Under the pieces are notes generated by a model. It was not told the origin of the DNA. It saw only the letters and a program-made list of their open reading frames with translations, and ran no database searches. A DNA stretch of 64,000 nucleotides from Sclerurus mexicanus (taxonomy: Eukaryota; Chordata; Aves; Passeriformes; Furnariidae), in assembly GCA_013396755.1 (NCBI GenBank), contig VWZF01000308.1, forward strand, positions 218,567 to 282,566, given 5' to 3'. Below are positions 62,401 to 64,000 of this stretch, in pieces (the stretch's first letter is position 1; the number at the start of each line of letters is the position of its first letter). The translations under genes and the position numbers were made by a program.

Positions 62401-64000
62401 GGACAGCAATATTTCCTCTTAGTGGGATAGACATACAAAATCCACTAGAAAACCATGTGTTTTGTGGTCCTCTGAGATTTGCCTGAAGAAGGAAATGGCT
62501 TGACCTATTTGGTTGCTATGAAGTAAAAACATTCTTGTTCTCTTTTTTTTTTTGGTGGTGAACATCTGTGTCACGTTTATTTCATTACTTTCTGTGGTTC
62601 TTTAAGCACATTATTTGGTAATATAAAGTTTTATTTAAGGAAAATAAAGTGATATGTAGCTGCTTCCACAGTTTCATTCCAGTTCTGATATTTGCTTATG
62701 CATAGGTGTGATGTAAGTGGGTATGTTTTCCAATGAAAGTTGACATGTTGGAAGGCAAACACAAGCATTATCTAGTATTTCCTGGGAAAAAAGTGTTTGA
62801 CAAGCTCTGTAGGATCTCATGGAGTTAAAGGAAGTGTTGCATGCTGGAACCTTGTGAAATCTAAATCAGAATCTCATCTGGGATTTGGAGTACTGAAGAT
62901 CTTTGATCTAGTTTTTCAACAGGTTGGGCTTCTTAGCATGGTTTTACTAATTATCCTCATTTTCAGATGTTTATTATAAAAAGAAATAGTTACCTTATGT
63001 GAAGTGTGTGGAAGAACTGTAGCTGATACTGTTAGTTAGCAATCCAAAGGAAATTGTCCCAATGAGGACGGATTTTGCTAATTTTACTAACAATTCTTCC
63101 GAATTTCATAAGAAAATTCTTCAGTGAGAAATTTGCTAAAGTTCAATCTAAATTCAGGTTTGGCTTTTGCTGCCGTGAACCAGGGCTTGGTTGGATTTTG
63201 AGGAGCTGCTGCTGTTCTTTGCAGATGCAGGTCCCCAAGAGGAGTTGATTTTTAGACGGAATATGTTGAATTTCTTAGCAAACTAAAAAAGCTGTGTGCA
63301 AATGATGAAACACAAGTCTGCTGACTACCGGGGCATGGAAGAGGCTAACGACAACTGTGGGAATTAATTTGAGTGGCTCTCCTATCCAGCTACCAGTTCT
63401 CACACAGCTTGTAGGAATACTTACTCCTCAGTCAAATGAGATTGAAATTGGGCGCTGTGCAAGGCAAGCTTTGGCAGAAGGAGTTGATGGGTAGGGAAAA
63501 AAAATGTGTCCAGTCTCCCTTGTGCTCACTCTTATTCTCACACTCATGTGGGCACAAAAAAAGGCTGAAAAATTAGCATATGCAAGGAAGGGAACTGCCT
63601 CATACTGTTTTCTCTAAGGGAACTGTGAGATGTTATCACTTAATGAGTCACCTCTACATTTTTGTTCCACCACCTCATTAATGCTCCATGTAACTTCTAG
63701 AATGGAGATTTTTTAAAATTTGTTTTTAATATCTGGTCCATATTGCAAAATACCATTCCTGCTGTTTTCTTGTTGAATTCCAAGTATTCAAGAGTATTTG
63801 CTGTTACATTTTTGCTTTCATGTACTGTAGATATCATGTTCCTTAATAAGGTCCTTGTTTAGCTCACAAGCAGTGTTGTCTGTAGGGTCAAATTCTCACA
63901 TAAACAGATCCCACTGCCTTACTACAAGAGAGGGGGAATTGTCAAAAGGGACATTTGTAGTTGCATTGGCTGTTATAAAATAAGGAATTGTGGTTGCTTG
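56401..64000 (+). other. Probable first intron of CYTH3; no exon recognised
   Basis: I looked for the next cytohesin exon (coiled-coil coding, with an EEREELLDIRRRKKEL-like sequence) and did not find it on either strand. The region is AT-rich with one CR1 fragment. Its identity as an intron rests only on gene order and on its position downstream of the CpG island. Confidence 0.35.
60640..60925 (+). mobile_element. CR1 LINE 3' fragment
   Basis: This truncated CR1 tail contains GGTAGATTTAGATTAG, GGCCCTGGCACACGTTTCCC, AGCTGTGGCTGCCCCATCCC, TTGGAGCAGCCTGGTCTAG and AAGGTCCCTTCCAACTCAAA, and ends at TCTGTGGTTCTGTGATTCTG. It resembles the copy at 33118 closely enough to be of the same subfamily. 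No coding capacity remains. Confidence 0.92.

Overview
The window is vertebrate nuclear DNA, almost certainly from a bird. Evidence: short GT-AG introns, three chicken-repeat-1 (CR1) LINE tails, small CpG islands at promoters, and a gene order DAGLB(+) / RAC1(-) / SMIM10-like + FAM220A position(+) / presumed CYTH3(+). As I recall it, this is the human 7p22.1 block read from the opposite strand, and the syntenic block in chicken is on chromosome 14. The sequence contains no bacterial, phage or CRISPR features.

Region by region. Positions 1-11.3 kb hold a complete 15-exon DAGLB gene for diacylglycerol lipase beta (674 aa), with a CRE-type site just upstream of the start codon. It converges tail to tail with RAC1 (13.1-25.1 kb, minus strand). 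All six constitutive RAC1 coding exons are present (192 aa, ending in a polybasic stretch and a CLLL box). Inside intron 3 is a 57-nt in-frame exon matching the RAC1b cassette exon 3b. RAC1 exon 1 lies in a visibly mis-assembled patch: a 99-nt GC-rich fragment bounded by single Ns and by a 49-bp exact duplication. From 25.8 to 33.1 kb I see only intergenic sequence. From 33.1 to 34.6 kb there are two CR1 tails, a degenerate minisatellite and a 715-nt gap, ending in a CpG-rich first exon.

Positions 34.6-37.1 kb hold a compact locus with two open reading frames on what looks like one transcript. The first is a two-exon, 68-aa SMIM10-family microprotein. In its last exon, 113 nt after the microprotein stop, a second 263-aa frame opens at the position where mammals have FAM220A. 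It ends in a tail-anchor-like hydrophobic helix. Positions 37-54.6 kb are AT-rich non-coding DNA with no recognisable gene. A GC-rich island at 54.7-56.4 kb contains two different minisatellites, of 44 bp and 24 bp, flanking a 356-nt gap. By synteny this is probably the CYTH3 promoter and hidden first exon, and 56.4-64 kb would then be its first intron.

The genes share no pathway as an operon would. DAGLB makes the endocannabinoid 2-AG at membranes. RAC1 is a Rho-family GTPase controlling actin. CYTH3, if present, is an ARF exchange factor. Their proximity is ancestral synteny. The observations most worth following up are the RAC1b exon with its altered charge pattern and the overlapping SMIM10L / FAM220A-position locus.
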